Assembly: GCA_029962745.1 (NCBI GenBank)
Contig: CM057155.1
Location: 32,042,378 to 32,106,377 of the forward strand
Reading direction: 5' to 3'
Source of the DNA: Echinometra lucunter
Taxonomy: Eukaryota; Echinodermata; Echinoidea; Camarodonta; Echinometridae
DNA: 64,000 nucleotides
Made by a program: the position numbers and the translations under genes. This document shows, one piece after another, positions 63,930 through 64,000 of this stretch. Every line of letters begins with the position of its first letter. The first letter of the stretch is position 1. A model generated the notes under the pieces. It saw only the letters and a program-made list of their open reading frames with translations, was not told the DNA's origin and searched no databases.

Positions 63930-64000
63930 GAAATTAAAAGATAGTTATTTCTGCAGTTATGCTTTTCCCGGTTTGTATTTTGCAAATGAATACCCGTCTA
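63930..64000 (+). other. Pre-exon sequence of a predicted fourth peptide gene
   Basis: gaaattaaaagatag, tttctgcagttatgctttt and cccggtttgtattttgcaaa match the sequence about 100-150 bp before exon 2 in copy 1 (43698) and copy 2 (52955). The exon itself would lie just past the window end. Confidence 0.6.

Overview
ORGANISM AND SETTING. The window is animal nuclear DNA: short phase-consistent GT-AG exons sit inside long repeat-rich introns, with many miniature inverted-repeat transposons (MITEs), tRNA-derived SINEs, a decayed LINE, long poly(G) runs and trinucleotide arrays. The gene content (a WSC/PKD/REJ/GPS/PLAT polycystin-1) and the style of the repeats suggest an echinoderm, most likely a sea urchin. 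That is inference; no taxonomic search was possible. Positions 42968-43467 are exactly 500 Ns, an assembly gap of nominal size. LEFT HALF (1871-37599, + strand). One large gene fills this part: a polycystin-1-like receptor-channel. I could chain 37 exons with matching splice phases from a WSC exon to a stop codon, giving about 3,120 residues. The order is WSC, PKD domain, LDLA-like Cys-rich module, further PKD domains, REJ region, GAIN/GPS (cleavage tripeptide HLT intact), TM1, PLAT, TM2-6, extracellular polycystin domain, TM7-11 with a pore loop. The 5' end lies before the window, because the first exon has an internal-phase acceptor and no start codon. Oddities are a GC-AG intron, a duplicated mini-exon pair, a possible extra in-phase 120-nt exon, and a Lys where PKD2 has the Asp of its selectivity filter. 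The introns carry a broken Tx1/L1-like LINE (about 6890-9780, minus strand), two tRNA-SINEs and several MITEs. MIDDLE (37600-43850). Intergenic DNA with the polycystin 3' UTR, a MITE nested in another MITE, GC-rich dispersed repeats and a hairpin that runs into the assembly gap. RIGHT HALF (43850-64000). A tandem, same-strand array of small secreted-peptide precursor genes that I do not recognise. Two copies are complete with two exons each (50344-53221 and 55313-58290). One copy shows only its second exon (43850-43963), its first exon perhaps lying in the gap. A conserved pre-exon sequence at the window's right edge predicts a fourth copy just outside. Exon 1 encodes a signal peptide and a divergent spacer. 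Exon 2 encodes a strongly conserved basic segment (KREVKFFPSLRK...KREAGQ) with dibasic processing sites, as in neuropeptide or antimicrobial-peptide precursors. The introns and intergenic parts carry (CTA)n arrays, GA-rich tracts, an inverted minisatellite, MITEs and local tandem duplications. This array is the best candidate here for an undescribed system.
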